This document shows positions 17,238 to 25,784 of a DNA stretch of 64,000 nt, piece after piece. The DNA is taken from contig NZ_KB894415.1 in NCBI RefSeq assembly GCF_000374445.1, positions 105,874 through 169,873 on the forward strand, in the 5' to 3' direction. The notes under the pieces were generated by a model that did no database searches, was not told the origin of the DNA, and saw nothing but the letters and a program-made list of their open reading frames with translations. The position numbers and the translations under genes were made by a program. Source of the DNA: Actinokineospora enzanensis DSM 44649. Lineage in GTDB: Bacteria > Actinomycetota > Actinomycetes > Mycobacteriales > Pseudonocardiaceae. The number at the start of each line of letters is the position of its first letter. The stretch's first letter is position 1.

Positions 17238-18434
17238 TCAGTCCACCGCCGCCACGATCGTGCCGACGACCTCGGACAGGCCGACCACCGTGCCGTCCGG
17301 GCCGGGCGCGGTCGCGGTGATCACGACCGTGTCGCCGTCCTCCAGGAACGTGCGCTCGGTGCCGTCGTCCAGGGTCAGTGGCTCCTTGCCGCTCCAGCTC
17401 AGCTCCAGGAACGAACCGCGCTGCCGCTTGTCCGGGCCGGAGACGGTGCCGGAGGCGAACAGGTCGCCGGGGCGCACGGTGGCGCCGTTGACCGTCATGT
17501 GCGCCAGCTGCTGGGCACAGGAGAACGACATCTGGGTGAAGTCGGGCCGGGACACCATGGTGCCGTTCCAGACCACCTCCAGCCGGATGTCCAGCCCCCA
17601 GTGCGCGTCTTCGACCAGGTAGTCCAGCCGCGGGTGGTCCGGTTCGACGACCGGGACGCGGGCCGCGGCGAACGCCTCCAGCGGGGTGATCCAGGCGCCG
17701 ATCGAGGTGGCGAAGGACTTGCCGAGGTGCGGGCCGAGCGGCACGTACTCCCAGGCCTGGATGTCGCGGGCGGACCAGTCGTTGACCAGCGCCACGCCGA
17801 AGATGTGCTCGGCGGCCGCGGAGGTGGACACCCGGCGGGCGGGCGGGCCGCCGCAGACGAAGCCGACCTCGGCCTCGATGTCCAGCCGCACGCTCGGGCC
17901 GAACACCGGGCCCGCGTCGCCCTTGCGCTGGCCGTGCGGGCGCGGGATGTCGGTGCCGGAGACCACGACGGTGCCCGCGCGGCCGTGGTAGCCGACCGGC
18001 AGGTGGGTCCAGTTCGGCAACAGCGGCTCGCCGTCCGGGCGGAAGATCCGGCCGACGTTCTCCGCGTGGTGCCGCGAGGAGTAGAAGTCGACGTAGTCGC
18101 CGACGGTGAACGGGAGCCGCACCTGTGCGTCCGCCAGCGGCAGCAGCACCGCGCCGTCCGGGGCGGCGGTGGCCGTGACCAGCTCGCGCAGCCGGGCGCG
18201 CAGCGCCGACCAGGCGGGCCTGCCCGCGGCCAGCAGCGCGTCCAGCGACTCCGCCGAGACCAGGTCGGCCAGCTCACCGGTGAACTCGTCGGCGATCGGG
18301 CGCAGCGGCAGCGCGTGGTCGCCCACCCGCACGGCCACCGACGGGCCGTCGGCGGTCTCCACGACGCCGTAGGGCAGCGTCTGCGGGCCGAACGGGCGGT
18401 CGGCGGCGAACGCGGGGTCGTCGATCCAGCTCAC
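17238..18434 (-). CDS. fahA: Fumarylacetoacetase
   Basis: A 398-residue enzyme that splits fumarylacetoacetate into fumarate and acetoacetate, the final step of tyrosine/homogentisate breakdown. VDFYSSRHHAENVG carries the metal-binding Asp and catalytic His, RLDIEAEVGFVCGG the Glu metal ligands, and NDWSARDIQAWE the further Asp ligand. The small SH3-like N-terminal domain is present. The GTG at 18434 overlaps the stop of the upstream unknown gene (GTGA), so the two are co-translated. The hmgA gene is nearby on the other strand. Confidence 0.95.
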   Translation of the reverse strand: MSWIDDPAFAADRPFGPQTLPYGVVETADGPSVAVRVGDHALPLRPIADEFTGELADLVSAESLDALLAAGRPAWSALRARLRELVTATAAPDGAVLLPLADAQVRLPFTVGDYVDFYSSRHHAENVGRIFRPDGEPLLPNWTHLPVGYHGRAGTVVVSGTDIPRPHGQRKGDAGPVFGPSVRLDIEAEVGFVCGGPPARRVSTSAAAEHIFGVALVNDWSARDIQAWEYVPLGPHLGKSFATSIGAWITPLEAFAAARVPVVEPDHPRLDYLVEDAHWGLDIRLEVVWNGTMVSRPDFTQMSFSCAQQLAHMTVNGATVRPGDLFASGTVSGPDKRQRGSFLELSWSGKEPLTLDDGTERTFLEDGDTVVITATAPGPDGTVVGLSEVVGTIVAAVD

Positions 18435-19306
18435 AGCAGGCCCAGCCCTTCCAGGTCTTCCACCGGTTCGCTCAGCGAGCACGAGCCGTACGAGCCGAAC
18501 ACCGCGCGCACCGCGTGCGCGGCCTGGTCGGACAGGCCCTTGACCTCCTCGGCCAGCACCGTCCCGTCGGTCTCGGACAGCGCGGCGCGCACGTCGCCGC
18601 CCGCGAGCAGCCGGGCGGTGGCGACCAGCAGGTTGAGGAACCCGTGGTGTTCGAAGCCGGTCTCGTGGTCGGTGTGCCGGACCGCGTTGTGCAGGCCCGC
18701 GGTGGCCTTGAACGAGGCCTCCCCGGAGCTGATCACCGACAGGAAGTCGGCGACCTCGGCCACGCTGGGGAACGCCTCCCGGCTCAGCCCGCCGCAGCGG
18801 ATCTTGGGCCAGCTGCCGTGGTCGACCACCCGGCGCACGCCGTCGAGCCACTCCTTGCCGCCCCGGCGCGGCTCCACGACCCGGATGACGTCCTCGGGGA
18901 CGAACTCGTTGACCCGCTCCAGCCACACGTCGTCGACGTCGCCGGGGGCGGGCATCTCGACCATCCGCAGGGCCAGCAGCTCGGCCCGGGACTCGACGAT
19001 GGACAGCGCCTTGGGCACACCGCCCAGCCCCGTATCGATCACCAGGGAGAGCGCCACCGGCTTGGCGGGTTTCGCCTTGACCAGTTCGGTGATGAGCTCG
19101 GGCAGACGGGACGCCTGGCACAGGAACAGACCCATGACACCCGCGCGGTCGCCCTCCCGGCCTTCGAGGTGCATGCGCACCGCGTCGGGCATGGGCGCGT
19201 TGCCGGGCGGGAACAGGGCCGCATCGTCGACAAGCCGCGCGAACAGCGGCGGGATGCCGCGCGGACCGGGCGCTGGGAGGGGAGCTGCGCTTGACACGGC
19301 TGACAC
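18431..19306 (-). CDS. Conserved protein of unknown function in the homogentisate operon
   Basis: A protein of about 291 residues that I do not recognise. Visible landmarks are VDDAALFPPGNAPMPDA near the N-terminus, KIRCGGLSREAFPSVAEVA in the middle, and SFKATAGLHNAVRHTD towards the C-terminus; alternating beta and alpha stretches suggest a TIM-barrel-like fold. It is the first gene before fahA, overlapping it by 4 bases, and is divergent from hmgA. No maleylacetoacetate isomerase gene is seen in the window, so a part in that step is conceivable but unsupported. The start is ambiguous: GTG at 19306 or 19297, or ATG at 19354. Confidence 0.75.
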   Translation of the reverse strand: MSAVSSAAPLPAPGPRGIPPLFARLVDDAALFPPGNAPMPDAVRMHLEGREGDRAGVMGLFLCQASRLPELITELVKAKPAKPVALSLVIDTGLGGVPKALSIVESRAELLALRMVEMPAPGDVDDVWLERVNEFVPEDVIRVVEPRRGGKEWLDGVRRVVDHGSWPKIRCGGLSREAFPSVAEVADFLSVISSGEASFKATAGLHNAVRHTDHETGFEHHGFLNLLVATARLLAGGDVRAALSETDGTVLAEEVKGLSDQAAHAVRAVFGSYGSCSLSEPVEDLEGLGLL

Positions 19307-19343
19307 GCTAGTAGCGTACCGCCAACTGAACAAAGATGTCCGC

Positions 19344-19353
19344 TGTCCGGACA
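19344..19353. promoter_or_regulatory. Palindromic candidate operator between hmgA and the divergent operon
   Basis: TGTCCGGACA is a perfect 10-base palindrome 14 bases before the hmgA start. A second half-site, TGTCC, lies just upstream at 19337-19341. Position suggests a site for the neighbouring IclR regulator acting on both directions; this is inference. Confidence 0.45.
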
Positions 19354-19367
19354 TTTTCGGAGGAGCA

Positions 19368-20543
19368 ATGCCGCACTACCGCGCCGTCGGGGAGATACCC
19401 CGCAAACGGCATACCCAGTTCCGCTCACCGGAGGGCAAGCTCTACGCCGAAGAGCTGATGGGCGTGGAAGGCTTCTCCTCCGACTCCGCTCTGCTCTACC
19501 ACCGCCACCTGCCGACCGCGATCGTGGACGCCCAGGTCGTGGCCGACTTCCGCGGCCCGTTCACGCCCAACCACCCGCTCAAGCCGCGGCACTTCCGCAC
19601 CCAGGAGCTCAAGTTCGCCGCCGACACCGACGCGGTCACCGGCCGCCGGACGCTGTTCGGCAACGCGGACGTGGTGATCGGCTTCGCGGTGGCCACCGAG
19701 CCCAGCCCGCTCTACCGCAACGCGGTCGGCGACGAGCTGTTCTACGTCCAAGGCGGCAGCGGCACGGTGGAGACCGTCTACGGCGCGCTGCGCGTCACCG
19801 ACGGCGACTACCTGGTGATCCCGACCTCCACCACCTACCGCGTGGTGCCGGACGGCGAGCTCCGGCTCTACATCGTGGAGGCGTCCGGGCACATCGGCCC
19901 GCCCAAGCGGTACCTGTCGGCGAAGGGCCAGTTCCTGGAGCACTCGCCGTACTGCGAGCGCGACCAGCGTGGGCCGACCGAGCCGCTGCTGGTCGACGGC
20001 GAGGACGTGGACGTGCTGGTCCGGCACCGCGCCGGGCTGACCAGGTTCACCTACGCCAACCACCCGTTCGACGTGGTCGGCTGGGACGGCTGCCTGTACC
20101 CGTGGGCGTTCCACATCAGCGACTTCGAGCCGATCACCGGCCGGGTGCACCAGCCGCCGCCGGTACACCAGACGTTCGAGGGCCCGAACTTCGTGGTGTG
20201 CTCGTTCATGCCGCGCAAGGTCGACTACCACCCGGACTCGATCCCGGTGCCCTACAACCACGCCAACGTGGACTCGGACGAGCTGATGTTCTACGTCGGT
20301 GGAAACTACGAGGCCCGCAAGGGCTCGGGCATCGGCGTCGGCTCGCTGTCACTGCACCCGTCCGGCTTCACGCACGGCCCGCAGCCGGGCGCGGCGGAGG
20401 CTTCGATCGGCGCCGACTTCTTCGACGAGACCGCCGTCATGGTGGACACGTTCCGCCCGCTTGAGCTGGGCGAGGCCGCGACGGACAGCGAGGACCCGCG
20501 CTACGCGTGGACCTGGAGCAGGCGCGGCCCGGACTGGTCGTGA
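19368..20543 (+). CDS. hmgA: Homogentisate 1,2-dioxygenase
   Basis: A 391-residue non-haem iron enzyme that opens the ring of homogentisate to maleylacetoacetate. The cupin core has VDSDELMFYVGG and HPSGFTHGPQPG, which supply the Glu and His iron ligands and the catalytic His region. The ATG at 19368 has a strong ribosome site (GGAGGAGC). It is divergent from the operon of the unknown gene, fahA and iclR, with a palindromic site between. A hairpin terminator follows directly. Confidence 0.95.
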   Translation: MPHYRAVGEIPRKRHTQFRSPEGKLYAEELMGVEGFSSDSALLYHRHLPTAIVDAQVVADFRGPFTPNHPLKPRHFRTQELKFAADTDAVTGRRTLFGNADVVIGFAVATEPSPLYRNAVGDELFYVQGGSGTVETVYGALRVTDGDYLVIPTSTTYRVVPDGELRLYIVEASGHIGPPKRYLSAKGQFLEHSPYCERDQRGPTEPLLVDGEDVDVLVRHRAGLTRFTYANHPFDVVGWDGCLYPWAFHISDFEPITGRVHQPPPVHQTFEGPNFVVCSFMPRKVDYHPDSIPVPYNHANVDSDELMFYVGGNYEARKGSGIGVGSLSLHPSGFTHGPQPGAAEASIGADFFDETAVMVDTFRPLELGEAATDSEDPRYAWTWSRRGPDWS

Positions 20544-20547
20544 CCGG

Positions 20548-20582
20548 CGCCCCCGGCGGGGGTCGACCCGCCGGGGGCGTTT
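20548..20582 (+). terminator. Rho-independent-like terminator of hmgA
   Basis: A perfect 13-bp stem, 20548-20560 with 20567-20579, loop GGTCGA, then TTT. It starts 5 bases after the hmgA stop. Confidence 0.85.
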
Positions 20583-20759
20583 CGCCCGAATCCGCCCGGG
20601 AATTCAGACTGGTGTCCGAAAGGGATTCACCAACACAATGCGCCACGAGTAGGCATCGGTGTCAGAACGGCAACATCCGGGCGGTGAGGTGATTGATTCC
20701 CAATAGGATCCCATTAGGATAACCCGTCGTCATCCCCCACGGCCGCGGGAGAAACGGGC

Positions 20760-21254
20760 ATGAGCTACGCGAGAGAACTGGCGAACCCGTGGGGCGTGCT
20801 GCTCGCGGGCAGCTCCACCGCGGTGGCTTTCGCGATTCAGTTGCCCTCCGCGCTGGCGGTCGGGGTCGGCGTGGCCGTCCTCTTGGGCCGGGCGTGGTTC
20901 GCCGGGCTGGCTCGGTCCGGGAGTCCGGGCGCCGAGTGGGTGGCGCGGGCGGACGCGGCGGAACAGGAGCTCACCGCGGTCGCCGCCGATTTACCCGACG
21001 GGTTGCTGGCCGAGCAGGTGGCGCTGTTGGCGGGCGGGGTGGACGCGGTCGTGCGGACGCTGCGCGAGCTGGCGGTCTACGAGAAGCTGGCCGGGGAGCT
21101 GGAGATCGGCGTGGTCGGGTTGGAGAACCTGGTCGCGCGGGTGTGCGAGCTGGCCGCGGTGGACGACCCGGCGTTCGACGACATCATCGACCTGGCCGAC
21201 CGGCTCGACGACATCCGCGCGGGCGTCGCGCACGCGGCATCGAGCAGCCGCTGA
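20760..21254 (+). CDS. Small membrane-anchored protein of unknown function
   Basis: A 164-residue protein. The first 50 residues form a hydrophobic hairpin (LLAGSSTAVAFAIQLPSALA then VGVGVAVLLGRAWFAGL); the rest is an acidic, probably helical, cytoplasmic domain rich in Ala, Leu and Glu (VALLAGGVDAVVRTLRELAV). I do not recognise the family. The gene stands alone; its stop abuts the stop of the convergent LigD polymerase gene (shared TGATCA). The region between the hmgA terminator and this start holds no other gene. Confidence 0.75.
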   Translation: MSYARELANPWGVLLAGSSTAVAFAIQLPSALAVGVGVAVLLGRAWFAGLARSGSPGAEWVARADAAEQELTAVAADLPDGLLAEQVALLAGGVDAVVRTLRELAVYEKLAGELEIGVVGLENLVARVCELAAVDDPAFDDIIDLADRLDDIRAGVAHAASSSR

Positions 21255-22172
21255 TCACCGCTTGGCGGGCAGCCGGGGTCCCTTGGCCAGCAGCGGCGCG
21301 AACAGGTCGCCCGGCCCGTCCAACCGGTCCAGCACGTCGTCCGCAGTGAACGTCAGGTCCGCGACGGCGCGGCAGCCAGCCACCTCGGCCCAGGACACCG
21401 GGGTCGACACGGTCGGCAGCGGGCGGGCGCGCAGCGAGTACGGCGCGATGGTCGTCTTGTTGGGGCTGTTCTGGCTCCAGTCGATGAAGACTTTCCCAGG
21501 ACGAAGGTTTTTTGCCATTCTGGACACGACCAGCCTCGGCATTTCCGATTCCAGCCGCTCGGCCAGTTCCTTCGCGTATTCCGAGGTGCGGTCGGGCGAT
21601 CGGGTGGTGACCGCGGCGTAGAGCTGCATCCCTTTCGAGCCACTGGTTTTCGCGACCGGGTCGAGCCCGTCCGCGGTCAGCAGCTCGCGCAACCGGCAGG
21701 CCACCTCGCAGCATTCGACGATCGAGGCGGGCGCGCCCGGGTCAAGGTCGAACACCAGCCGGTCCGGGGGCTGCTTGCCGCCCCGCGGCCCGACTGTCCA
21801 CTGTGGCACGTGCAGTTCCAGGCCCGCCAGGTTGGCCGCCCAGACCAACGATGGCAGGTCCGGCAGCAGCGCGAAATCCAGCGACTCGGCGCCGGTACTG
21901 CTGCCCGGCGTCTCGATGGTGACCGTGCGGATCCACGCGGGCGCGTGCCGGGAGGCGTTCTTCTCGAAGAAGCCGGGTTTGGCGACACCGTCCGGAAAGC
22001 GGCGGAAGGTGACCGGCCGGTCTTTCAGGTGCGGTGCGAGCATGGGCGCGACCCGGCGGTAGTAGTCGATCACGTCGGCCTTGGTGAACTCGTCGTCCGG
22101 GTAGAGGACCTTGTCCAGGTTGGTGAGGCGGAGGCGTTGGCCCTCGACCTCCACCAGGACCTCATCGGCCAT
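21255..22172 (-). CDS. LigD-type polymerase/primase domain protein
   Basis: A 305-residue stand-alone polymerase domain of the archaeo-eukaryotic primase family, used in non-homologous end joining to add or fill in nucleotides. The catalytic acidic pair is Asp142 and Asp144 in LVFDLDPG; the third Asp is in FIDWSQN, and SGSKGMQLY is the nucleotide-binding stretch. The ATG at 22172 has AGGGTGGA upstream and overlaps the ligase gene by 11 bases; an in-frame ATG at 22193 is possible. In mycobacteria this domain is part of LigD; here it is separate. Confidence 0.92.
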   Translation of the reverse strand: MADEVLVEVEGQRLRLTNLDKVLYPDDEFTKADVIDYYRRVAPMLAPHLKDRPVTFRRFPDGVAKPGFFEKNASRHAPAWIRTVTIETPGSSTGAESLDFALLPDLPSLVWAANLAGLELHVPQWTVGPRGGKQPPDRLVFDLDPGAPASIVECCEVACRLRELLTADGLDPVAKTSGSKGMQLYAAVTTRSPDRTSEYAKELAERLESEMPRLVVSRMAKNLRPGKVFIDWSQNSPNKTTIAPYSLRARPLPTVSTPVSWAEVAGCRAVADLTFTADDVLDRLDGPGDLFAPLLAKGPRLPAKR

Positions 22173-23613
22173 CGTCGGTCCACCCTTCGACATCGGACGG
22201 GGACTTGTCGGGGCGCAGGCCGCGCCAGGAGGGGGCGCGCAGCCTGCCGTCCGGGGTCCAGTCGCGGAACACGACCTCCCCGACCAGCGTCGGGCGGACC
22301 CAGTGGGCACCGCGGGCGCGTTCGCGGGGAACCTCGTTGTGGAACGGCGGCGTCTTGCGGGCCAGGCGGCGCAGCTTCGCCATGATCGTGTCGAGCATGT
22401 CGTCGGTGAACCCGGTGCCGACCTGGCCGACGTAGCGCAGGCCTGCCGGGGACGGGATGCCGAGCATCAGCGAGCCGAACACGCCGCTGCGCCTGCCCTC
22501 GCCGGGCCGCCAGCCACCGATGACCACCTCGGCGGCCCGCAGATCGGCGATCTTGACCCACTCCTGGCTGCGGCGGCCGGGGTAGTAGCGGGAGGTCAGG
22601 CGCTTGGCGATGATCCCTTCCAACTCCTGCTCGCGCGCGGTCTCCAGCACCGCCGGGCCCTCGCCGGGGTAGCTCGGCGAGGTGTTCCAGTGCGCGCCGC
22701 GCAGGGCGAGGTCGACCAGGAGCACGCGGCGCTCGGTGTAGGGGAGGTTCGCGCAGGGGCGGCCGTCGAGGTGCAGCACGTCGAAAACCACGTAGGTGAC
22801 CGGGAAATCGGCCGCCAAGCGGCGGGTCAGGCGTTCGTCGTCCACGTGCATGCGCTTCTGTAGCGCGGGGAACGAGGGTTTGCCGTTGACGAAGGCGACG
22901 ATCTCACCGTCCAGCCACACCTGCGTGCTGCCCAGTTCCTCACCGAGCATGCGCAGCTCCGGGTAGGTCGCGGTGATGTCGTTACCCTTGCGGGAGAACA
23001 GCCGCAGCCGCCCACCGTCCACGCGGGCCAGTGCGCGGACACCGTCCCATTTGAACTCGTACGCCCAGTCGTCGTCGTCTTCGAGCCGGGGCAACGCGCC
23101 CGGACTGGCCAGCATGGGCTCGACGGTGTCGGGCAGCGACACCCAGTCCGAGCGCTGGGGCGGATCGGAGCGGCGGACCATCCAGTCCTTGGCGGACTTG
23201 CCGCCGTGGAAGAACGTGTACTTGCCCTGTACGCGCGTGCCCGCGAACACGACGGCCACCTCGCGGTCGCTCCACTTGACCGTCGCGTAGGTGCCGCGGT
23301 CCCAGATGACCATCCGGCCGCCGCCGTACTCACCCTTGGGGATCTCGCCCTCGAAGTCGGCGTACTCCATCGGGTGGTCCTCGGTGTGCACGGCCAGCCG
23401 GATGTCACCGGGCTCGGTCGGCAGCCCCTTGGGCACCGCCCAGCTGACCAGCACGCCGTCACGCTCCAGCCGCACATCCCAGTGCAGGCGGCTGGCGTGG
23501 TGCTCCTGGATCACGAAGGTGTTGTCGGCGCCGCGTGCGGGGTCTTCGGCTGGCACCGGCTCCGGCGTGCGCGCGGCGTCGCGCTTGCGTCGGTACTCAC
23601 CCAGCCCTGCCAT
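22162..23613 (-). CDS. ligD: LigD-type ligase with N-terminal 3'-phosphoesterase domain
   Basis: A 483-residue protein with two domains. Residues about 30-145 are the phosphoesterase that trims 3' ends (HHASRLHWDVRLERDG, DFEGEIPKGEYGGG). The ATP-dependent DNA ligase follows, with its AMP-accepting Lys188 in YEFKWDGVRA, then EGIIAKR and the C-terminal OB domain. It seals breaks in end joining together with the polymerase protein encoded next in the same transcript. No ku gene is in the window. The ATG at 23613 is the natural start. Confidence 0.93.
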   Translation of the reverse strand: MAGLGEYRRKRDAARTPEPVPAEDPARGADNTFVIQEHHASRLHWDVRLERDGVLVSWAVPKGLPTEPGDIRLAVHTEDHPMEYADFEGEIPKGEYGGGRMVIWDRGTYATVKWSDREVAVVFAGTRVQGKYTFFHGGKSAKDWMVRRSDPPQRSDWVSLPDTVEPMLASPGALPRLEDDDDWAYEFKWDGVRALARVDGGRLRLFSRKGNDITATYPELRMLGEELGSTQVWLDGEIVAFVNGKPSFPALQKRMHVDDERLTRRLAADFPVTYVVFDVLHLDGRPCANLPYTERRVLLVDLALRGAHWNTSPSYPGEGPAVLETAREQELEGIIAKRLTSRYYPGRRSQEWVKIADLRAAEVVIGGWRPGEGRRSGVFGSLMLGIPSPAGLRYVGQVGTGFTDDMLDTIMAKLRRLARKTPPFHNEVPRERARGAHWVRPTLVGEVVFRDWTPDGRLRAPSWRGLRPDKSPSDVEGWTDDGR

Positions 23614-23667
23614 CCGCCCTTGCTACCCGGACCAGCGCGGATCCGCTAGCCCAAGCTATTGAAACGC

Positions 23668-23679
23668 TGTTACGTAACA
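23668..23679. promoter_or_regulatory. Palindromic candidate operator
   Basis: TGTTACGTAACA is a perfect 12-base palindrome 16 bases before the ATG of the small membrane-protein gene at 23695; TGTAAC follows 3 bases later as an extra half-site. Position fits a repressor site covering the promoter. The cognate regulator is not identified. Confidence 0.5.
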
Positions 23680-23694
23680 CTGTAACCTTTCGCC

Positions 23695-24108
23695 ATGCTC
23701 ACTCTCTCCGACCCCAGCCGCCACCTCGCGGGCGCCGTCCTGCTCACCGTCGTCGGCATCGAGTTCGGCGGCTGGTTCCTCATACGCGTCGCGGGCGGGC
23801 AGCAGAAGCTCAGCCCGTTCCAGCAGAAGTTCGCCCGCGCGGGCCACGCGCACGCGGGCGTCCTGGTCACCCTGGGCCTGGTCTGCCTCGTCTTGGCCGA
23901 CGCCGCCGGACTCACCGGCGCGATCGGGTGGATCTCCCGTATCGGCGTGCCACTGGCCGCCGCGCTGATCTCCGCCGGGTTCTTCTTCTCGTCGATGGGG
24001 CGCGGCGAGGTCACCCGGCCGAACAAGCTCATCGCGCTGATCTGGCTCGGCGCGGTGTCACTCGCCGTCGGCGTGGTCTCGATCGGGATCGGCTTGCTCG
24101 CTGGCTAG
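23695..24108 (+). CDS. Four-helix membrane protein of unknown function
   Basis: A 137-residue integral membrane protein with four hydrophobic segments. Conserved-looking features are the loop QQKLSPFQQKFARAGHAHAG between the first two helices and the C-terminal FFFSSMGRGEVTRPNKLIALI. I do not assign a function. It has a strong palindrome in its promoter region, so it is probably under a specific repressor. It converges on the CPBP gene, 5 bases apart. Confidence 0.8.
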   Translation: MLTLSDPSRHLAGAVLLTVVGIEFGGWFLIRVAGGQQKLSPFQQKFARAGHAHAGVLVTLGLVCLVLADAAGLTGAIGWISRIGVPLAAALISAGFFFSSMGRGEVTRPNKLIALIWLGAVSLAVGVVSIGIGLLAG

Positions 24109-24113
24109 TGGTC

Positions 24114-24950
24114 CTAGGGCAGCCAGGAGACCTTGCCGCGGAGCAGGGAGTAGCCGACGAAGGCGATGAAGTCGAGCAGGGTGTGCGCGAGGACCAGCGG
24201 CCACAGCCGGTTGGTGCGCTGCCACACCCGCCCGAACACCAGACCCATCACCACGTTGCCGATGAACCCGCCGAAGCCCTGGTACAGGTGGTACGAACCG
24301 CGCAGGACGGCCGCGCTGAACAGCGACGCGTTCTCGCGCATGCCCAACTGCCGCAGCCTGCTGATCAGGTAGCCGACGACCAGCATCTCCTCGGCCCACG
24401 CGTTGGCGGCGGCGAGCAGGGTCAGCACCAGCGGGCGCCACCAGGTGTCGTCCAGTGTGGACGGGGCGACCGCCAGGTTGATCCCGATGGCATGGCTGAC
24501 CAGGTAGAGCCCGAGGCCCGGCAGGCCGATCAGCGCGGCTAGGCCGACGCCGAGCGCGGCGTCGCGGCCCTTGCGGCGGCCGTCGAGGCCGATGGTCGCC
24601 AGGCGCATGCCCGCGCGGTAGAGCAGGTACAGGCCGAGCGCGCCCCACGCGGTCAGCCGCAGCACGCCGACCAGCTGCTTGAGCAGGTCGAGCACGTCCA
24701 CGTCGGCCTGCGGCACGTTGATCGCCACCGACTGCTGGCTCAGCGCGGTCGGCTGGGCCAGCGCGTCGAGCAGGGACAGCAGGCTGCTCAGCCCGGACAG
24801 GCCGAGCGTCACGGTGAAGACGACCAGCAGCTCCAGCCGCACCAACCGCCGCTCGGCCGGGTCGGTGATCAGGTCAGCGCCGGGTGGGGTCGGCGCGAGC
24901 CAGGCCCGGAGGTTCACCACCTGCGGAAAGCTACCCGGTCGGCGGGCCAC
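24114..24950 (-). CDS. CPBP family intramembrane glutamic endopeptidase
   Basis: A 278-residue multi-pass membrane protein of the CAAX-protease/bacteriocin-processing family (Abi). Motif 1 is NAWAEEMLVVGYLISRLR with the paired catalytic glutamates, motif 2 is SYHLYQGFGGFIGNVVMG with the conserved His, and motif 3 is LAHTLLDFIAF with His and Asp. About eight hydrophobic segments are visible. Substrates of such proteins in actinobacteria are largely unknown. It converges on the four-helix membrane-protein gene. Confidence 0.9.
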   Translation of the reverse strand: MARRPGSFPQVVNLRAWLAPTPPGADLITDPAERRLVRLELLVVFTVTLGLSGLSSLLSLLDALAQPTALSQQSVAINVPQADVDVLDLLKQLVGVLRLTAWGALGLYLLYRAGMRLATIGLDGRRKGRDAALGVGLAALIGLPGLGLYLVSHAIGINLAVAPSTLDDTWWRPLVLTLLAAANAWAEEMLVVGYLISRLRQLGMRENASLFSAAVLRGSYHLYQGFGGFIGNVVMGLVFGRVWQRTNRLWPLVLAHTLLDFIAFVGYSLLRGKVSWLP

Positions 24951-24962
24951 CCGGTCGCACCA

Positions 24963-25769
24963 CTACCCGGTGCGGCGTGCTGCCAGGAACGGGCAGCCGA
25001 CCAGGCGGCGCAGTTCGGCGCTCAGCTCGGTCGGGGTGTGCACCGGGCGGGAGAACGCCAGCCGCACGTCGTGGTCGGCGTCGATGGCCTCGACGCGCAG
25101 CCGCAGGCCGTAGCGGTCCAGGCCGAGTGGGCGCACGTGGCCGCCGCGCAGCTCCTCCGGCAGGTGCCGGACCAGCGCGCCGACCACGTCGGTGTGCGAC
25201 AGCTCCAGGTGCCGCAGCCAGCCCGCCTCGAACTCGGCGAACGGGTCCGGCCGGGCGGCGGTGAACGCGGGCAGCGCTACCGAGTGCGAGCCCTCGGCGT
25301 CGGCCAGCACCAGCGAGGCCGGGTCGAGGCGGAGCAGTTCGGCGCCGTGGCCCACGTCCAGCAGCCGGGGGTCGGGCCGCTCCTCGGCGACCAGCACGGC
25401 CAGCGCACGGGCCTCGTCCGCGGCCAGCGCGCGCAGCCAGCCGGTGAGCCACAGCAGGCCGCGGATGGGCTCGCGCAGCGGCACCGGCGCCGGGTCGGCC
25501 AGCTCCAGCATCGCCGCCAGCTCGCCGCGCGGGGCCTGCCAGGCGCCCGCGACCAGCTCGTGGTTCGCGGGCAGCAGCACGGCGACGGAGCCGTCGTCGA
25601 GCACGTGGTGCAGCAGCGGGTGCACCCGGTCGGTGCGCGCCGACTCCAGGTCCGCGTGGCCGCGGTCGGCGGCGGGCACCAGGGTGGCGCGCCCGCCGAG
25701 GGCCGCGATGGTGCGGGCCCGTTCGGCCGGGTGCGGCGCGGGCGGCCGCGGCGCGTCCGATCTGCTCAC
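24963..25769 (-). CDS. DUF2470 protein, likely iron-regulated
   Basis: A 268-residue cytoplasmic protein. The N-terminal part resembles the split-barrel of PPOx/HugZ-like proteins (HPLLHHVLDDGSVAVLLP, REPIRGLLWLTGWLRAL), and the C-terminal 80 residues are the DUF2470 domain ending VRLAFSRPVHTPTELSAELR. Relatives act in haem breakdown or haem-iron use, so a role in iron metabolism is likely but not proven. The GTG at 25769 has an excellent ribosome site (AGGAGGTG). An iron-box-like site lies 16 bases upstream, which supports repression by IdeR/DtxR. Confidence 0.82.
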   Translation of the reverse strand: MSRSDAPRPPAPHPAERARTIAALGGRATLVPAADRGHADLESARTDRVHPLLHHVLDDGSVAVLLPANHELVAGAWQAPRGELAAMLELADPAPVPLREPIRGLLWLTGWLRALAADEARALAVLVAEERPDPRLLDVGHGAELLRLDPASLVLADAEGSHSVALPAFTAARPDPFAEFEAGWLRHLELSHTDVVGALVRHLPEELRGGHVRPLGLDRYGLRLRVEAIDADHDVRLAFSRPVHTPTELSAELRRLVGCPFLAARRTG

Positions 25770-25784
25770 CGGTCACCTCCTGAC

